NCBI RefSeq assembly: GCF_020497125.1
Contig: NC_059077.1
Location: forward strand, 25,619,340 to 25,683,339
Length of the DNA: 64,000 nt
Source of the DNA: Mauremys mutica
Lineage: Eukaryota > Chordata > Testudines > Geoemydidae
Direction: 5' to 3'
Shown here: in pieces, positions 1-11,490 of the stretch
Numbering within the stretch: the stretch's first letter is position 1
Layout of the letters: each line of letters opens with the position of its first letter
Position numbers and translations under genes: made by a program
The notes under the pieces: generated by a model
What the model was told of the DNA's origin: nothing
What the model saw: only the letters and a program-made list of their open reading frames with translations
The model's database searches: none

Positions 1-691
1 TCAGTGTCAGACAGAAAATCAAACATGAAGGACCCCAAGAGGCTTTAAGGTTGTAGATAATTTGCCAGAGTCTGAACAGTTTGTTTGCCTCTTGTTCTGT
101 TTTTAAACAAATTGAACAGTTATGGCCAGGGTTTTCAAAAGCACTCAATGTAGCCCCAACTCTGCTCCCACAGCTCAGAGATAGGCCAATGCTGAGTAGT
201 TAAAATGCCAGTGGCTTGGCTATGCTAGAGTTCTTACTGTTGCTACCATCAAGGGAATTGCATCAATGGTAGCATGCTGGGATTTTTTTAAAAGGGTTAT
301 TGTAGGATATATTCACAGACAACACTCTATCAATGATCCACTATAATAATAATTTGCTGGATTCACCTAGCTCTTTTCATTCAGATCTCAAAATAATTTA
401 TAAATATGTATTCAGCTTCGCAACACTTCTGTAATGTAGGCAAGTTTCACTATAGCCACATTATAGATGGGGCATCTGAAGCAGAGAGAGGGCAATGGAA
501 GTGTCTGTTGGGACCCAGACTTGAGGTACTCCAAATCAGTCTGAAAACGTTGCCATTAAACCTGTTCCTGGTAGGTCTAATGGGTAGGTTGAAATAGCAA
601 AGGCCACTCTGCTCTATCTAAAGTCATACCCCCACTCTTGGTATAACCAGTGGTGTTGCACCAGTGGGTGATGTTAAGGGAAAATGTAGAT
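1..691. other. Unassigned AT-rich sequence
   Basis: I see no gene, RNA or named repeat here. The only open frame (406-597, 63 codons) shows no family resemblance. The last 8 bases (684-691, ATGTAGAT) are the left target-site duplication of the next element. Confidence 0.5.
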
Positions 692-863
692 CAAGATTTT
701 CAAAAGTGACTAGTGAATGTGAATGCCTCCACTTTTGGGTGGGTAACTTGGGACACCTTAAAGGAGTGTGATTTTCAGAGAGCACCCAACCTCAGCAAAT
801 CAGGCCCCTTTAAGGAATCTTTGAGCACCTACCTTCACTAGTCACTTCTGAAAATCTTGGCTC
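692..863. mobile_element. Short palindromic hAT-like MITE with exact 8-bp TSD
   Basis: The ends are inverted copies: AAGATTTTCAAAAGTGAC on the left matches the reverse complement of GTCACTTCTGAAAATCTT on the right. The interior also folds back (GATTTTCAGAG against AAATCAGGCCCC-type text). ATGTAGAT occurs at 684-691 and again at 864-871, an exact 8-bp duplication, which is the size hAT transposases make. No coding capacity. A second, more decayed member lies at 44013-44160. Confidence 0.75.
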
Positions 864-871
864 ATGTAGAT

Positions 872-1978
872 AACCTTGTTGGATCCCTCAGGCCTTATTT
901 TTGACTCTCATGCCTCACTCGCAGAACAGAAAACGGTCCTGAAGGGATGAACCTTATAGAAAAGCAAGGTATTTACAAGTTCACAAGCCTTTAAGGGCCA
1001 CTCTCACAGGCCTTTCCAGCAAGCCCAGAAGGAATTTGACCACCCACAAACAGATTTTGTTCTAAAAGGACTTACAGGTCACAACTAATGTTTGTCTCAT
1101 GGGAGATAAGAGACATGCTTTGCTGTGAAGCACACTGACTATCAGAGGATATGATTTTTTTCTACATAAAAGACTAGCTCACAAACTAAATTATATCTTG
1201 CCGCAAGATGGAGACAAACTGCACATGCCAAGATGCTCCACCAAAGTAACTTACATCTGAAGCACAAAGGAGGCCTGTGCACAACAGGTTCATCTTTTTG
1301 TAACACAAGAGGAGTTTAAGGAGGCCTTGTGGGAAACAACAACAGAAAGACCCAAATGCCTTAGGATATGCCTGGAATTCTATGAAGTAATTTTGGGCAA
1401 GTATCTAGATCTCTGGCCAGTTACATCAAAAGAATAGCAAAATCCTTGCCTGGAAACATCAACAGATGCAAAGAGGACTATCTGAAAATGGGCAATGCAT
1501 CCTGTTCTGAAACAACAGGACAAGGTAATTCTCATTATTCATCTGGAAATGTTTGAGGGAGTTTAGCTTGTACAAAGCCTTCTGTGGTTTCTTGGTTCTG
1601 CCAGCAGCCACTCCAATTTGTCTGTGACTGTAGTGCATTGTGTCCTTGGCGATGGATGGGAAAAATTAGTCGTGACTCTTGTTAAAGCTCTTATAAAATG
1701 CTTTGTTAGAGAGAAAGAGAGTAAGCCATCTTAAAAAATTGTAAAGTTGCATTTTCTAGTTTTGCATGAATGGTCAAACAGGCTAGCTCTCCCTTTCTAT
1801 CTCCAAGGCTACTTGTCTCTTTGCAGGGAGACCAGGGAGGGAATCACACTGATGGTAGAAAGAAAAACAGCCCCGGAGTATAACACCCCTCAGGCACTGG
1901 AGTGCAGGAAATCCAGATCTAAATCTGAATTTTTCAGCCCAAATTTTTTTAAATGTGTGTTTTTATACACTGTGTATA
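872..1978. other. Unassigned sequence before the CR1
   Basis: No recognisable gene or repeat. The frame at 1747-2031 runs into the CR1 3' end and is not a gene. The part at 1040-1480 has the even base mix of an old retroelement, but I cannot place it. Confidence 0.4.
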
Positions 1979-4440
1979 ATAGAATCATAGAATTCAAGAT
2001 CAGAAGGGACCATTATGATCATCTAGTCTGACTTCCTGCAAGATGCAGGCCACATAAGCCGATCTACCCACTCCTTTAGCAAGCGACCCCTGCCCCATGC
2101 TTCGGAGGAAGGTGAAAAACCTCCAGGGCCACTGCCAATCTGCCCTGGAGGAAAATTCCTTCCCGACCCCAAATATGGCGGTCAGCTGAACCCCGAGCAT
2201 GCGGGCAAGACTCTCCAGCCATACCCTCTGGAAAAAGGTTAAGAATATCATATCATTGACCCATTGTTCTATTTACCAGTGTGGCACTTAATTGACCTAT
2301 TGACTAAGCCCGTTATCCTATTATACCATCTCCTCCATAAACTTATCTAGCTTAATCTTAAAGTCATGGAGGTCCTTCGCCCCTACTGTTTCCCTCGGTA
2401 GGCTGTTCCAGTATTGCACTCCCCTGATGGTTAGAAACCTTCGTCTAATTTCAAGCCTAAATTTCCTGACTGACAATTTATATCCGTTTGTCCTCGTGTC
2501 TACATTAGCACTGAGCTGAAATAATTCCTCTCCTTCCCTGGTATTTATCCCTCTGATATATTTAAAGAGTGCAATCATATCTCCCCTTATCCTTCTTTTG
2601 GTTAAGGAAAACAAACCGAGCTCCTCAAGTCTCCTTTCATACGACAGGCCTTCCATTCCTTGGATCATTCTAGTGGCCCTTCTTTGTACCCGTTCCAGTT
2701 TTAATTCATCCTTCTTAAACATGGGAGACCAAAACTGCACACAATACTCCAAATGAGGTCTCACCAACGCCTTATATAACGGGACTAGCACTTCCTTATC
2801 CCTACTAGAAATACCTCGCCTAATGCAACCCAAGACCGCATTAGCTTTTTTAACGGCCACATCACATTGCCTACTCATAGTCATCCTACGATCAACCAGG
2901 ACTCCCAGGTCCTTCTCCTCCTCCGTTACTTCCAACTGGTGCGTCCCTAGCTTATAACTAAAATTCTTGTTAGTCATCCCTAAATGCATAACCTTACACT
3001 TCTCACTATTGAATTTCATCCTGTTACTAATACTCCAGTTTACAAGGTCATCCAAATCTCCCTGGAGGATATCCCGATCCTTCTCCGAATTGGCAATACC
3101 TCCCAACTTGGTGTCATCCGCAAACTTTATCAGCCCACTCCTACTCTTGGTTCCCAGGTCAGCAATAAATAGATTGAATAAAATAGGACCCAAAACCGAA
3201 CCTTGAGGAACTCCACTGGTAACCCCCCTCCAACCCCACAGTTCCCCTTTCAGTACTACCCTCTGCAGTCTCCCCTTTAACCAGCTCCTTATCCACCTCT
3301 GGATTTTCATTTCGATCCCCATCTTTTCCAATTTAACCAATAATTCCTCATGCGGTACCGTATCAAACGCCTTACTGAAATCCAGATATATTAGATCCAC
3401 CGCATTTCCCTTGTCTAAAAAATCTGTTACTTTCTCAAAGAAGGAGATCAGATTGGTTTCTACCTTTCGTAAATCCATGCTGTAATCTATCCCAGTTGCC
3501 ATCGGCCTCCTGCTCCGTAACCACTCTCTCTTTTAAAATTTTTTCCATTACTTTGCATACTACAGATGTTAAACTAACAGGCCTGTAGTTACCCGGGTCA
3601 CTTTTTTTCCCCTTCTTGAATATAGGAACTACATTAGCTAATCTCCAGTCAAACGGTACAATCCCCGAATTTAGAGATTTATTAAAAATCATCGCTAACG
3701 GGCTAGCAATATCACTCGCCAATTCCCTTAATATTCTAGGATGAAGATTATCCGGGCCACCCGATTTACTTCCGTTAAGTTGTTCAAGTTTGGCCTCCAC
3801 CTCAGATACCGTAATGTCTACCCCCATATCTTCATTCCCATCGGTCCCTCTATCACTATTCCTTAGCCCTTCATTAGCCTCATTAAAGACCGAGGCAAAA
3901 TATTCATTCAGATATTGTGCCATTCCAAGATTATCCCTAATCTCCACTCCGTTTAAAGTTTTAAGCGGTCCCACTTCTTCCTTCTTGGTTTTCTTCCTAT
4001 TTATATGGCTAAAAAACCTTTTGCTATTGGTTTTAATCCCCTTCGCTAGGTCCATCTCCACCCGTCGCTTTGCCTTTCTCACTGCATCCCTACACCCTCT
4101 GACCTCAATAAGGTAGGTTTCTTTGCTGATCCCTCCCATTTTCCACTCCTGGTATGCTTTCTGTTTTTTCTTAATGACCCCTCTAAGACGCTTGGTCATC
4201 CAGCTCGGTCTAAAACTGCTACCTACGAGCCGTTTTCCCTTTCTCGGGATACATGCCTCTGACAACTCCTGCAATTTCAACCTGAAGTAACCCCAGGCGT
4301 CATCTGCCTTTAGATTCCTAAATATGTTGGTCCAGTCCACTTCCCTAACTAGTCGCCTTAATTTAGTAAAGTTAGCCCTTTTGAAATCGTAAACCCTAGT
4401 CTCAGATGCAATATTGATTATCCTCTCATTAATTTTGAAA
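1979..4440 (-). mobile_element. CR1 LINE, 5'-truncated, about 2.46 kb
   Basis: Read on the minus strand, the element ends at the left with the CR1 3' signature: a block ending GGTCCCTTCTGATC followed by a tail of ATTCTATGATTCTAT type. This follows reverse-transcriptase coding sequence with a single frame break. It is truncated at about 4440, inside the linker between endonuclease and RT, as most CR1 copies are. No target-site duplication is visible, which is usual for CR1. A forward-strand CR1 3' end starts directly beyond it. Confidence 0.93.
2321..4440 (-). pseudogene. CR1 ORF2 reverse transcriptase, one frameshift
   Basis: In a working LINE this protein nicks the target and copies the LINE RNA into the genome. 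Here the endonuclease is missing and the RT plus C-terminal region remain. Two open frames cover it. Codons upstream of about 3440 carry the linker and RT start, with GPDNLHPRILREL and PGNYRPVSLTS blocks. A second frame of 393 codons (2321-3502) carries YLDFSKAFDTV at residues 40-49, SGVPQGSVLGP at 96-106, the catalytic FADD at 127-130, and the C-terminal PHLEYCVQFWSP block. The frame changes at about 3440-3455, between the HGFTKGR and TNLISFFEK blocks, probably by a small indel. All three catalytic aspartates survive. It is not a host gene and needs no start codon of its own. Confidence 0.92.
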
Positions 4441-4446
4441 CGAATG

Positions 4447-4770
4447 TAATTAACCTATTAAATTCATTTCCACAAAATATCATTGAGACAAAGAGCTTAG
4501 CAAGATTTATAAAAAGGATCAGACATTTTATGGATGAGTAGTTGCATTAGATAGGAATATAATTTCTAGAAGGGATATAAACCCTTATTCTTCAGGGAAG
4601 AGACCACCATTAACGGGGTAAGCAAGAAACTTCTCCCATAGGCAGGTTATTCTGTAATTGTCAGTTAAGGGATTTCTTGCACCTTCCACTGAAGCACGTG
4701 GTTCTAGCCCTGTTGGAGACCGGATCCTGGATTGGATGATTTCCTGAACCAAACAGGTATAATACCCATG
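4447..4770 (+). mobile_element. CR1 LINE 3' UTR fragment, plus strand
   Basis: The text follows the standard reptile CR1 3' end: an AAAGAGCTTAGCAAGATTTA block, then ACCCTTATTCTTCAGGG, GGCAGGTTATTCTGTAATTG, TTTCTTGCACCTTCC, and GGAGACCGGATCCTGG. Only the 3' UTR is present, in the opposite orientation to the neighbouring CR1, so this is an independent insertion. The exact 3' tip is decayed. Confidence 0.85.
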
Positions 4771-5025
4771 ATCCATTGTAAGAAAAATATCACTGAAAAT
4801 ATTTACCACGTGCTGCACTGCTATGTTTATTCATAGGCCATGGTAGGTGTCACAGTATCTTTGTTGTAATAATTCCTTCACACAATGTCTGGCTAATTGA
4901 AACCAGGAAAGAAATTGAGAAATCTTTAATTTGACACCTTCAAACAAGAACAATGTCACAGAAAATAGTTTTTTGGCTTTTAAACTTTTTGAATGTCACT
5001 TTAAGATTTAATTGAATTTAAAGGG

Positions 5026-5083
5026 ACTTAAGCACATGACTCAAAATTAAACATACACTTAAGTGCTGTGCTGAATGATGGCC
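5026..5083. repeat. Half-copy of a dispersed amniote palindromic repeat
   Basis: The run GGACTTAAGCACATGACTC followed by CACTTAAGTGCTGTGCTGAA matches half of the AAGCACTTAAGCACATG-type fold-back repeat that is scattered through reptile and bird genomes. A fuller copy lies at 40024-40121. I do not assert a family name. Confidence 0.45.
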
Positions 5084-5402
5084 TAAGTAACTTTAAATGA
5101 CCAACAGGGTTTAATTTTGAACTATCTCAAATTAATTTACTCAATTAATTTGGCAAATCCAAAAAGTGCCCAAGCTAGGGTTTAGCTTTCTCTTGCCTCT
5201 GAATTGCCTCTACTTCTTATTTTTCCTCTATAACTCAATCTGCTCTTGAGGCAGCACTGTGAGTTTGTAAACAAACAAACAATCCCTTCCCCCAAATAAG
5301 AAAACTCTGGTCTTGTCAAGACTGAACCATAAAATAGTTTTCCTTCTCTAATGAATCATCGGCTTAGAAGAATGTAACAGTAGAAAGGAGACACGTATCA
5401 GG

Positions 5403-5525
5403 AGGTAGCTGTGTTAGTTTGTATCCACAAAAACAACAAGGAGTCTGGTGGCACCTTAAAGACTAACACATTTATTTGAGCATAAGCTTTCGTGGGTAAA
5501 AAAACCCCTCACTTCTTCAGGTGCA
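5403..5525. mobile_element. Common reptile short interspersed repeat (GTGTTAGT...CTTCTTCAG type)
   Basis: Blocks GTAGCTGTGTTAGTTTGTAT, GGTGGCACCTTAAAGACTAA, CATAAGCTTTCGTGGGT and CACTTCTTCAGGTGC, in this order, mark an element I know as very common in turtle and crocodilian DNA. GTGTTAGT and ACTAACAC are inverted, as expected of a fold-back element. A similar MITE-like family is described in crocodilians as Chompy, but I cannot confirm that this is it. Confidence 0.7.
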
Positions 5526-5556
5526 CCGTCTCCTTGTTGTTTTAGTAGAAAGGAGA

Positions 5557-5760
5557 GGCAAGGTGGGTGAGATAACTTTTTTTTTTTTTTTGGTTTTGAC
5601 CAATTTCTGTTTGTGAAAGTGACAAACTTTCTAGCTACACAGCGCTCTTCTTCAGAAAGCTTCTCTCTTTCACCAACATAAGTTGGTTCAGTAAAAGATA
5701 TTACCTCACCCACTTTGTCTCTGTAATATCCTGGGACCAACACCGCTACAACAGCACTGC
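5557..5760. repeat. Fold-back interspersed repeat (GGGACCAACAC...GCTACAAC type)
   Basis: AAGGTGGGTGAGATAAC at 5560-5576 is inverted against ATTACCTCACCCACTTTGTC at about 5700-5719, so the unit folds on itself around a poly-T run. The right end, with GGGACCAACACCGCTACAAC, matches a second copy at 13985-14110. It is non-coding. Frames across it, such as 5456-5881 on the minus strand, are chance. Confidence 0.65.
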
Positions 5761-7311
5761 TTATAGCAATAGGAAAGAGGCAGTTTTCTCTAGAAGACTT
5801 TTCTTTAGTGGGAAATGGCATCTCTGACATGAATGACTGATTCAGGAAATAAATTCTGGAGCTAAATTTGATGTGTCTCATACAAGCTCAGATATATCTT
5901 CATGCATCTAAATGTCAATAACTTGCCTTTCAATTCAACTGACAGAAACAGTGTTACCATAATGATTGATTTGGGATCATCCCAATTCTTCTTCTCAGCT
6001 TTCTACTGTCCCGTTAGAATGGCTTATGGCTTGAAATTCATTAAGGCTGTAGGTTTTCTGACTGGATTCAGTTGTTTTTGAGGAGTGAAGCTCAAAGAAC
6101 TCCCCCTGTCCTAGTAGAAGGGAGCAGTGCCACCTCTGTGGCATCTTCCGCAAGATGTTGCGGAGACCCCTCTGTGAATGCAGGAACCATTGCCTGGGGA
6201 GACATTGACCAATGGCAGGTCTGGAAGAAAGTACACACTGTAGGGTTTCCATTCAAAGTTAATTCTGATGGAGCCTTCTGTGTGCTCTTGCATATTGCTA
6301 AAGGGATTCAGAGAGCAGTGACAGGCCTGGGAGGCTCTGGAGTCAGATGGGGCCTGGAAGAGGTAGGAGGGAGTTGGGGGGCACAACCAGAATTTTTCTA
6401 ACATGGAGGCCCAGATTACCTGCCAAGTAGCAGAGGTCATTTAGGCATATGGGCCTAAAAGTCTCTCTTTGTACATATACAGAAAATTAAAGTACAAAAT
6501 CAAAGTGTCAGGGTGTGAGTGCAAGATTGCCAATCACATTCTCTACCATGATAGTCCAACCACAATGCACTTTCAGTAGTGCTAATCTAGTGAGTCAACT
6601 TTCTCCCACAGTTGATCATGCATAGCTCTTTATTCACTGGAAAGCACCAGAGAGATCCTTCAGCATAACAGTTGAACTAGCAGCATAGCCATAATTCTCA
6701 GTAGATGGGAGATATTAGGGTAACTTGTGGCATTTCAGTGTACCAGTGTTTTGAGCACATTTGGTGGCATTTCTTCTACTGGACTATTTGCCCGTTTGAG
6801 GTGCCATCTGTCTACTTCAGGAGCAACCACAGTGAGATGTGCTATATCTGACTATTACACCTCCAGTGAGACAAAATGATTGACACCCTAATTCCTGTGA
6901 AATGGGCTTTTTGAAAAAGTCAATTTGCAAATTAGTAACAACACCCTATAAAATATACTATGTAATTGCATAACTAAATTAGCTCCATTATTGATTCATC
7001 AAAAGAGTCAGCCAGGTGCTTAGGCAACAAGTACCAAAGATTTCTATATCCCTCACATAAATCTGCAAAATAATTGGTCGATTCAATGATCACAAAGTTG
7101 AGATATGGTGAAGGATTTATTGTTGATAGAAGTCTTCTGGTCTTCTGTACAGTAGTTGCTGTGATGTCTCTCTATATCTGCTTGCTTTGGAGTCCCCATA
7201 GGAATGTTCAGTTCTTCATATATGCTATCTAACTGCTTTGGTAAAGAGGGAGCTAAACAATGTTTCATGGTTATCGCATAAATTTTTTAGTATATGGATG
7301 ATGGGGTATAC
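5761..7311. other. Unassigned sequence; no gene recognised
   Basis: Overlapping open frames lie on both strands at 5995-6440 (longest 109 codons), in a slightly GC-richer patch. None has a recognisable domain and the opposite frames overlap fully, so I do not call a gene. Short A+T-rich text follows to the LTR-like repeat. Confidence 0.4.
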
Positions 7312-7528
7312 TGTTATGGTCACCACTTTTATAAGACTATGATAAATTTTGTATGAAGTATGCCTTGTGAGGTATCATTTGAAAACTCATAATCTGCTGA
7401 ACATTATTGCCCTGGTATAAAATGTGTGTCAACATTGTATGTAAAGTTATACGTTTTTACTGAATAATGTTGCTGTAATATGTTCCAGAGGTAGAAAGGC
7501 AGGCTCAAACCAGTTTTTCAGAGACAAA
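7312..7528 (+). mobile_element. LTR-like repeat, left part (split by Harbinger)
   Basis: Starts TGTTATGGTCACC and resembles the opening of an endogenous-retrovirus-type LTR common in turtles. It stops abruptly at the Harbinger TIR. The text resumes at 12395 and runs to an ...AATGTCACA end at 13112, giving about 935 bp with TG...CA ends once the Harbinger is removed. No internal retroviral genes are seen, so it would be a solo LTR. No flanking duplication is clear. Confidence 0.55.
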
Positions 7529-7735
7529 GGCCTGGTCTACACTAGGACTTTAAATCGAATTTAGCAGCGTTAATTCAAACTAACCGCTCAACCGTCCACA
7601 CCAGGAAGCCATTTAATTCGAACTAGAGGGCTCTTTAGTTCGAATTTGGTACTCCACCCCGACAGGTGGAGTAACGCTAAATTCGACATGGCTAGTTCGA
7701 ATTAGGCTAGGTGTGGATGGAAATCGAACTTAGTA
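7529..7735. repeat. Harbinger 5' TIR and subterminal TTCGAA array
   Basis: After the TIR come repeated short motifs around the palindrome TTCGAA and its variants: AAATCGAATTTAG, TAATTCGAACTAG, TAGTTCGAATTTGG, AAATTCGACATGG, TAGTTCGAATTAGG, AAATCGAACTTAG. A smaller set sits at the 3' end (12285-12370). Such arrays are the expected docking sites for the Myb-like ORF1 protein or the transposase. Binding itself is inferred. Confidence 0.7.
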
Positions 7736-7918
7736 GCTCCGGGAGCTATCCCACAGTGCACCACTCTGTTGACGCTCTGGACAGCAGTCCGAGCTTCGAT
7801 GCTCTGACCAGCCACACAGGAAACGACCCGGGAAAATTTGAATTCCTTTTCCTTTCTGGACAGTTAGAATCTCATTTTGTGGTTGGACATCGGGGCGAGC
7901 TCAGCAGCACCGGCAGCA

Positions 7919-8442
7919 ATGCAGAGCTCTCCAGCAGAGGAGTTCATGTAATCTCTGAATAGAAAGAGGGACCCGGCATAGACTGACCGGGAACTCTTCG
8001 ATCTGATCGGTGTGGGGGGCGAGGAGTCTGTGCTTTCGGAGCTGCGCTCCAAAACACAGAATGCGAAGACCTACGAGAAGGTCTCCAAAGCCATGAGAGA
8101 CAGAGGATACAGGCGGGATGCAACGCAGCGCCGCGTGAAAATCAAGGACCCCAGACAAGCCTACCAAAAAATCAAAGCGGCCAACGGATGCTACGGAGCC
8201 TGCCACCACTGCCCCACCAGTGACCATGGACTCTGATGATGGGACAGTGTCGACGGACAGTTCCTCGACGATGTTCACGGATGGGGAAGATGAGGAAGGG
8301 TTTGTGGAGGACGAGGCAGGCGACAGCGCTTACAACGCTGGTTTCCCCGACAGCCAGGATCTCTTCATCACCGTCACGGAGATCCCCTACCAACCCTCCC
8401 CGGCCATGAACCCGGATCCTGAATCAGGGGTAGGAGCAGTCG
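7919..8442 (+). pseudogene. Harbinger ORF1 exon 1, Myb/SANT-like DNA-binding protein
   Basis: In PIF/Harbinger elements this protein binds subterminal DNA and helps bring the transposase to the ends and into the nucleus. The frame opens at ATG 7919 (MQSSPAEE), and the Myb/SANT-like trihelix follows with TDRELFDLIG, GEESVLSELRSK, TYEKVSKAMRDRGY, and RVKIKDPRQAYQKIKAANG. Two stops interrupt it: a TAA at codon 11, and a TAG near 7979 where the family has the conserved tryptophan before TDREL. After AANG a short deletion removes the end of the domain and shifts frame. An acidic segment (MDSDDGTVSTDSS, GFPDSQDLF) then continues to a GTAAGT donor at 8443. Joining to exon 2 keeps the frame (phase 1). 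The copy is inactive. Confidence 0.8.
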
Positions 8443-10379
8443 GTAAGTGCTTTAACCATGTTAACTTTTATTCTTAATATAACAGGAATCTGAAGTGTGT
8501 GAGAAGGAGGTCTCTCTATATATGGTGATAGAACAGAAATCCTCCTGGGAGATCTCCACGAAGCTCTCCTGCCGTTAATCGATAAGCATCAGCAGGAGGT
8601 TCCTGGGGAGAGCTGCCTTATTGGGTGCTCCCGTGATAGCACACTTTTCCGCGCGAGGCTTTCATGCGGTATTCAGGGAGCACTGCCTCCCAGAGCACGG
8701 CTGCATAGGTCCGTGGTTCGTGCTAGATTTCACGCAGCATGCGCTCTCTATCTCCTTCAGTGCCCGTCCTCACGGTTATCTCGCTCGGAGACTCCTGCAT
8801 CTAAGTAGGGGAATTACTGTAATGTTACGCCTGGTCCAAAGTATTTTTAAAAAATCTCCGGACAGACGGCATAGCACAGACTCAGCATGCAGCTGCGTGA
8901 CGAGCGTAACGGAAAGCCAAAGAATCAAATGGACGCTCATGGAGGGAGGGGGGAACGAGGACGCAAGGTATCCCACAGTTCCTGCTGTCTCCGAAAAGCA
9001 TTTGCATTCTTGGCTGATCTCCAAATACTTCTAGGGTCAAACACAGTGTCTGCGGTGGGTCGGGGCATAGCTCGGCAATTTACGCACCCCCCCCCCGACC
9101 CCCAGAAGTTAAAGGGAAAACAATCCTCTGTTGACTCTTTTACATGTCACCGTATCTGTACTGAATGCTGCAGATAGACGCGCTGCTGCAGCACTCAACA
9201 ACAACATCCTTCCTCCCACCCCGCCATGGGTGGCTGATGGTACAATAGGACTGCTACCCGTCCTCATCATCAGCCTATTGGCACATGGGGCAGTGCAAAA
9301 GGACTGGTAACCATACCAACTTGCTTGGGACAGGTCGATCAAGGTCGCCTGGTCCTAATTTTTCATGGTAGATGGTACAGTATGGCTGGTAACCGTCCTC
9401 ATCATTGCAACAGGGGGCTGAGCTCCATCAGCCCCCACCCTTCATTGTAAAGAAAAGATTCAATTGCCCCTGGACTAGCAGAGGGATGATTGGCTCCCTC
9501 CTCCACACCCCTTAATGTCATCTCTGGACTATCATTGCAGCTGGAGGCTTCCTTCCACTCATTTCTCACAAACGACTACCTGTGTCTTATTCATGCATTC
9601 TATATTACTTCATCACACAAGTGGGGGGACAATGGTATTGGAACCCAGGAAGGCTGGGGGAAGAATGGAATGAACAGCTGGGGTTGTTTCAGGAGCACAC
9701 CCTGTGAATAGCATTCAGCTCAAAATTTATGCATGATTGGCCAGAGAGCAGCTGTGCTCTCTGGTTCTATGATACAGTGGTTCTCTAGTACAGTTGCCCA
9801 TATTCTAGGCAGGACTGATTCTATTTTTAGATACCCAAAAAGGAGGGATTGACTCGGGGAGTCATTCCCAAATTTTGCTTTTGCGCCCCTGGCTGATTGG
9901 CCAGGGGCACTTATGACAGCACCAAATGGCGCAGTGCAAAAGGACAGGTAACCATGACCATCTTATTACCGTCTTCTTACCAGTTCATGGTATGGTAGAT
10001 GGTACAGTATGCCTGGTAACCATCGCTGCTGTCATGCAAAAGCATGCTGCTGTGTAGCGCTGCTGGTCCGCCTCTGTCAGCGGCATCTAGTACACATATG
10101 GTGACATACACAAAAGGCAAAATAGGGTCCATTGTTGCCACGCTATGGCGTGTGCCAGGGCATTTCATGGAAAACATGCTCGAAATGATTGTCTGCCGTT
10201 GCTTTCCCGGAGGAAGGAATGACTGGCGACATTTACCCAGAATCCACTGCGCAAATGATTTGTGCAACAGCAGGCACAGGGGTCTCAACAAAAAATTCAC
10301 AGAGACAGCCTAGACTCAGTTAATTGTTCGCAAAAAAGTATCTTTGCAAGGAATTCACTAACTGTTTCCCATCTCACAG
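8443..10379 (+). other. Intron of Harbinger ORF1
   Basis: Begins GTAAGTG and ends in a pyrimidine-rich tract with CACAG at 10375-10379. Within it a module with GGTAACC and GGTAGATGGTACAGTATG is repeated at about 9290-9410 and again at 9930-10030, so the intron contains an old internal duplication. Open frames inside it (for example 8621-9034) show no protein signature. Confidence 0.65.
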
Positions 10380-10780
10380 CTTCCACTGTCTCCAGACCTT
10401 CCACAGCATCCCCCTCGCAGAGGCTGGCGAAGATTAGGCGGCGAAAGAAAAAGACAAGGGACACGATTTTCGATGAATGTGTGGGCTGCTACCTAACCGA
10501 GGCGGACCAGCAGAGGCAGTGGAGGGAGAAAGTCTCTCTGTACCAGCGCTCACACAGTGAATGGGAGGAGAGGTGGCGTGAGGAACACAAGCAGGCGACT
10601 CAAGCAATGCTTGTACTAGTGAGGGAGCAAACGGACACGCTCCGGCGACTTGTGTATGTTCTGCAGGACCGCTGCAGGACAGAGCCCCCGGCAGTATCTC
10701 TGCAACCGCCCTCCCCCGCCACAAAGTCACATACCCCCCTCACCCTAAATAACCAGGAGGATGCCCGCCCTGGGCCGTGA
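10380..10780 (+). pseudogene. Harbinger ORF1 exon 2, coiled-coil tail
   Basis: Open from the acceptor at 10379 to the TGA at 10780. It carries the family block SPSQRLAKIRRRKKKTRD, a basic stretch and likely nuclear signal. A long charged helix follows, with WREKVSLYQRSHSEWEERWREEHK and then repeated leucines (LVREQTDTLRRLVYVLQDR), typical of the coiled-coil C-terminus that mediates self-association. A proline-rich tail ends the protein. This exon itself is intact. It was dead with exon 1 unless an internal start is used. Confidence 0.78.
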
Positions 10781-11202
10781 ATACTGTCACTGCACCCCAG
10801 CAGAGTGCTCAAGTAACCAAAAGCTCTCATACCTACGTTTGCATAAGTCCTTCCCTTCCGGACTCAAACAAGTCCCAATCCCAGTCCCATCCCATAACTG
10901 TGTACTTAAGTAATAAAAATACTTTGCTGTTAAGTACTGTTTCCGTCATGTTTTTTCACTGAAGACTGTGTTTGAATGGGGTGCGTGGGGAAGTGCGTTG
11001 CTAATTGCATAGGACAGGCACCTTTCCCAGGGTACAGACACGGGGGCCGGATCAGCAGCGGGTCACACACACAGTGCAGTCAGTAGGCACCGTGGTCGGT
11101 ATGGGAGGTGGTTTCCAGGTTCTGTGTGGGCGGTGGGGATGTGACTTTTTAGCGGGGGAGGGCGGTTACAGATCTTATACAGCGGTCCTTGTCCTGGACC
11201 GC
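10661..11202. repeat. Inverted repeat between the two convergent Harbinger genes
   Basis: The 3' end of ORF1 (about 10661-10743) is present again in inverted form at about 11136-11202: GATGTGACTTTTTAGCGG followed by GGGAGGGCGGTTACAGA matches the reverse complement of the ORF1 segment encoding QPPSPATKSHTP. A further, partly direct echo follows at 11210-11280. The transcript of ORF1 reading past its end could form a hairpin here. Confidence 0.6.
10912..10917 (+). terminator. Likely poly(A) signal of Harbinger ORF1
   Basis: AATAAA lies 132 bases after the ORF1 stop, with a TG-rich stretch after it (TTTGCTGTTAAG...GTTTGAATGG). Position and orientation fit an ORF1 transcript end. Usage is inferred. 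Confidence 0.5.
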
Positions 11203-11484
11203 TGAGTCACGCAGCAGAGGAATCTGTATCCGTCCTCCTCCACCACAAGGCCACATAGCCCCCCGCACACAGAATCCCAAAAAGGAGGGATGGCAGGCTC
11301 CGTTGAAACAAGCAGTCCGGCAATGCGGACCGCTGTAGGAGCAGGAGCCTGTCATTCCTTGAGTTTAGAGGTGGTCTTTACATCAGCGCACACCCTACCC
11401 ACCACAGTCTGCGTTCCAGTTTCAACCCTTTAACGAAAAGTCATGAATAAAGAAACCTCTCCTCAGTAACAGTGTGACATGTAT

Positions 11485-11490
11485 TTTATT
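11485..11490 (-). terminator. Likely poly(A) signal of Harbinger transposase gene
   Basis: TTTATT on the plus strand reads AATAAA on the minus strand, about 100 bases past the minus-strand stop at 11587. It faces the ORF1 signal at 10912, as expected for convergent genes. Confidence 0.45.

Noticed and set aside
5456..5881. 141-codon minus-strand frame with a lysine run
   Set aside because: It spans two interspersed repeats; the lysines come from a poly-T run.
5995..6440. Overlapping frames of 85-109 codons on both strands
   Set aside because: No domain, fully overlapping opposite frames, no splice or start context.
8621..9342. Frames of 77-137 codons inside the Harbinger
   Set aside because: They lie in the predicted ORF1 intron and show no protein signature.
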